Part shown: piece after piece, positions 42,892 to 43,983 of the stretch | Numbering within the stretch: position 1 is the stretch's first letter | Layout of the letters: every line of letters begins with the position of its first letter | Source: an uncultured Collinsella sp. | Lineage (GTDB): Bacteria; Actinomycetota; Coriobacteriia; Coriobacteriales; Coriobacteriaceae | Length of the DNA stretch: 43,983 nucleotides | Assembly (NCBI GenBank): GCA_958370325.1 | Contig: CATXJW010000015.1 | Span: 1-43,983, forward strand | Reading direction: 5' to 3' | The notes under the pieces: model-generated | What the model was told of the DNA's origin: nothing | Database searches by the model: none | Seen by the model: the letters and a program-made list of their open reading frames with translations, nothing else | Translations under genes and position numbers: made by a program

Positions 42892-43721
42892 GCGCAGCTC
42901 TTTTCCTCATAAGCCTTGAGGGACTCGCCCTCTTCGGAACGGTAAGCGGCCTGGCGGGCACGAAGGTCATCCCAGTCGACCAGGGTGGCATCGAAGTCGG
43001 GGCCGTCGACGCAAGCGAACTTGGTCACGCCGCCCACCTCGACGCGGCAGCAGCCGCACATGCCGGTGCCGTCAACCATGATGGGGTTGAGGGACGCGGT
43101 GATGGGGGTGTCGTACTTCTGGGCGGTGAGGGTCGAGAACTTCATCATCGGAACGGGGCCGACGCAGAAGACCTGGCTCACGGCCTTGTCCTGCAGCAGA
43201 CGCTCCAGCGGAGCGGTGACAACGCCCTGCTCGCCGTAGGAACCGTCGTCGGTGGTGATGTGGATGTGGTCCTCGTCGAGGAGCTCGCGGAACTGGTCCT
43301 CCATGAGCAGGAGGTCCTTGGTGCGGGCGCCCATGATGGCGTGTACCTCGTGACCGGTCTCGACCAGGTGCTTGGCGACCGGGAAGGCAATTGCCAGGCC
43401 GACGCCGCCGCCAATGACGGCGCAGGGGCCCTCGGCCATCTCGGTGGGAACGCCCAGCGGGCCCACGACGTCGCGCAGCGACTCGCCGGCCTCGTAGGTG
43501 GACAGCATCTCGGTGGTCTTGCCGATCACCATGAAGATGAACTCGACCCAGCCCTCGTCACCGTTCCAGCCGGCCAGGGTAAACGGGACGCGCTCGCCCG
43601 TCTCGTTGGCGCGAACCATGAGGAACTGTCCAGCGTGCGCATGCTTGGCGATTGCGGGCGCCTCGATGCGGAACTTGAACACCTTCTCCGAGAACTGCGT
43701 CTTCTCCAGGATCTTATACAT
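42882..43721 (-). CDS. FAD/NAD-binding [2Fe-2S] subunit (NfnA / PyrK / SudB type)
   Basis: 279 residues. The N-terminal FAD-binding barrel (FRIEAPAIAKHAHAGQFLMVRANETGERVPFTLAG) and NAD-binding half (GPLGVPTEMAEGPCAVIGGGVGLAIAFPVAKHLVETGHEVHAIMGARTKDLLL) are of the ferredoxin reductase group. The C-terminal MVDGTGMCGCCRVEVGG...FACVDGPDFD carries the four cysteines of a [2Fe-2S] centre, as in NfnA, PyrK and sulfide dehydrogenase SudB. With the overlapping downstream gene it should form the NfnAB complex, which couples NADH, NADPH and ferredoxin pools. GAGAGGGG precedes the ATG at 43721. PyrK is less likely because no pyrD is adjacent. Confidence 0.9.
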   Translation of the reverse strand: MYKILEKTQFSEKVFKFRIEAPAIAKHAHAGQFLMVRANETGERVPFTLAGWNGDEGWVEFIFMVIGKTTEMLSTYEAGESLRDVVGPLGVPTEMAEGPCAVIGGGVGLAIAFPVAKHLVETGHEVHAIMGARTKDLLLMEDQFRELLDEDHIHITTDDGSYGEQGVVTAPLERLLQDKAVSQVFCVGPVPMMKFSTLTAQKYDTPITASLNPIMVDGTGMCGCCRVEVGGVTKFACVDGPDFDATLVDWDDLRARQAAYRSEEGESLKAYEEKSCACH

Positions 43722-43826
43722 AGAACCCCTCTCTTGTTAGGGCGACCGAACCGTGCCTCTACGGAAATGGACGGTAGCCCGAGTAAAACCGTACGTGCAC
43801 AGGCGTTGTGCAGACATACGGTGCAA

Positions 43827-43832
43827 ATTATA
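43827..43832 (-). promoter_or_regulatory. Putative -10 box of the nfn operon
   Basis: ATTATA on the plus strand is a perfect TATAAT on the minus strand, about 105 nt before the start codon. No convincing -35 box is seen at normal distance. Confidence 0.4.
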
Positions 43833-43899
43833 CCCTCATGGACATGTCGCTTACGTGTATCTTCGGCGGTTGGGAGCAGGGTTTATCCACTTTGGCCTA

Positions 43900-43925
43900 C
43901 CAAATAGGGACAGGTTTATTTTGGT
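43900..43925. repeat. GGGACAG-type repeat near the right edge
   Basis: ACCAAATAGGGACAGG and TTTATTTTGGT form short inverse arms (CCAAA/TTTGG). The unit is close to that at 32606-32646, which has ATGGGGACAGGTATATTTTGG. Confidence 0.5.
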
Positions 43926-43953
43926 CAGTTTTATCGGGTAAAACGGCAAAGGG

Positions 43954-43983
43954 GGCCGGCCTCGGGTTGTGATGAGGCCGGCC
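43954..43983. terminator. GC-rich hairpin at the window end
   Basis: GGCCGGCCTC (43954-43963) and GAGGCCGGCC (43974-43983) form a perfect 10-bp stem. It is probably the terminator of a gene beyond the edge; the T tract would lie outside the window, so the direction is not certain. Confidence 0.55.

Overview
The window reads as a chromosomal piece of a high-GC Gram-positive bacterium, most likely Collinsella or a close relative in the Coriobacteriia (Actinomycetota). The basis is GC-rich codon use, an rpsF-ssb-rpsR-rplI block followed by dnaB, C-rich (zinc-type) S18, an NfnAB-type pair, mannose-family PTS genes, a class B sortase and many GGGGACAG-type intergenic repeats. The genus is recognition by eye, not a database result.

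Layout. 1-322: tRNA-Ile (cut by the window edge), tRNA-Ala and tRNA-Ile with terminators. 464-3790: a bifunctional-nuclease-family gene, two small unknown genes and typA. 3919-5860 (minus): an exported bactofilin-like membrane protein and a TRIC/UPF0126 channel. 5978-6410: a tRNA-Ser-like structured element facing two real minus-strand tRNA-Ser genes. 6601-8658: a long leader, then rpsF-ssb-rpsR-rplI. 8819-16707: dnaB, purA, purD, a NUDIX hydrolase, an ABC exporter half-transporter and a single-pass membrane protein. 16880-21678: a PyrR-type leader and carAB.

21694-27244 is the main accessory region. It is visibly more AT-rich and holds a mannose-family PTS IIB-IIC-IID operon behind a 38-bp perfect palindrome, a convergent GntR/UTRA regulator, an alpha/beta hydrolase and a Phd/RelE-type toxin-antitoxin pair. 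On each side it is bordered by a long hairpin. The stems of the two hairpins are unrelated in sequence, but both carry the same roughly 30-nt core, in opposite orientation and with paired substitutions.

27339-34629: purE, a class B sortase, a MoaE-like protein, a CmpB-type membrane protein (minus) and purF-purM-purN. With purA and purD these make much of the IMP/AMP pathway, while carAB feeds pyrimidine and arginine synthesis. 34685-37126: an orphan PTS IIA, a PrsA-like foldase and a GatB/YqeY protein. 37319-41020: a polar amino acid ABC importer (ATPase, Tat-type lipoprotein, two permeases) and a cytidylate-kinase-like protein. 41027-41453: a repeat-rich intergenic region with six alternating inverted 16-nt repeats at 39-41-nt steps. 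41482-43721 (minus): an NfnA/NfnB-type flavoprotein pair.

The most unusual features are non-coding: the paired conserved-core hairpins around the accessory island, the alternating repeat array at 41124-41341, the tRNA-Ser-like element at 5978-6116, and an inverted repeat that holds the Shine-Dalgarno and start codon of the ABC transporter.
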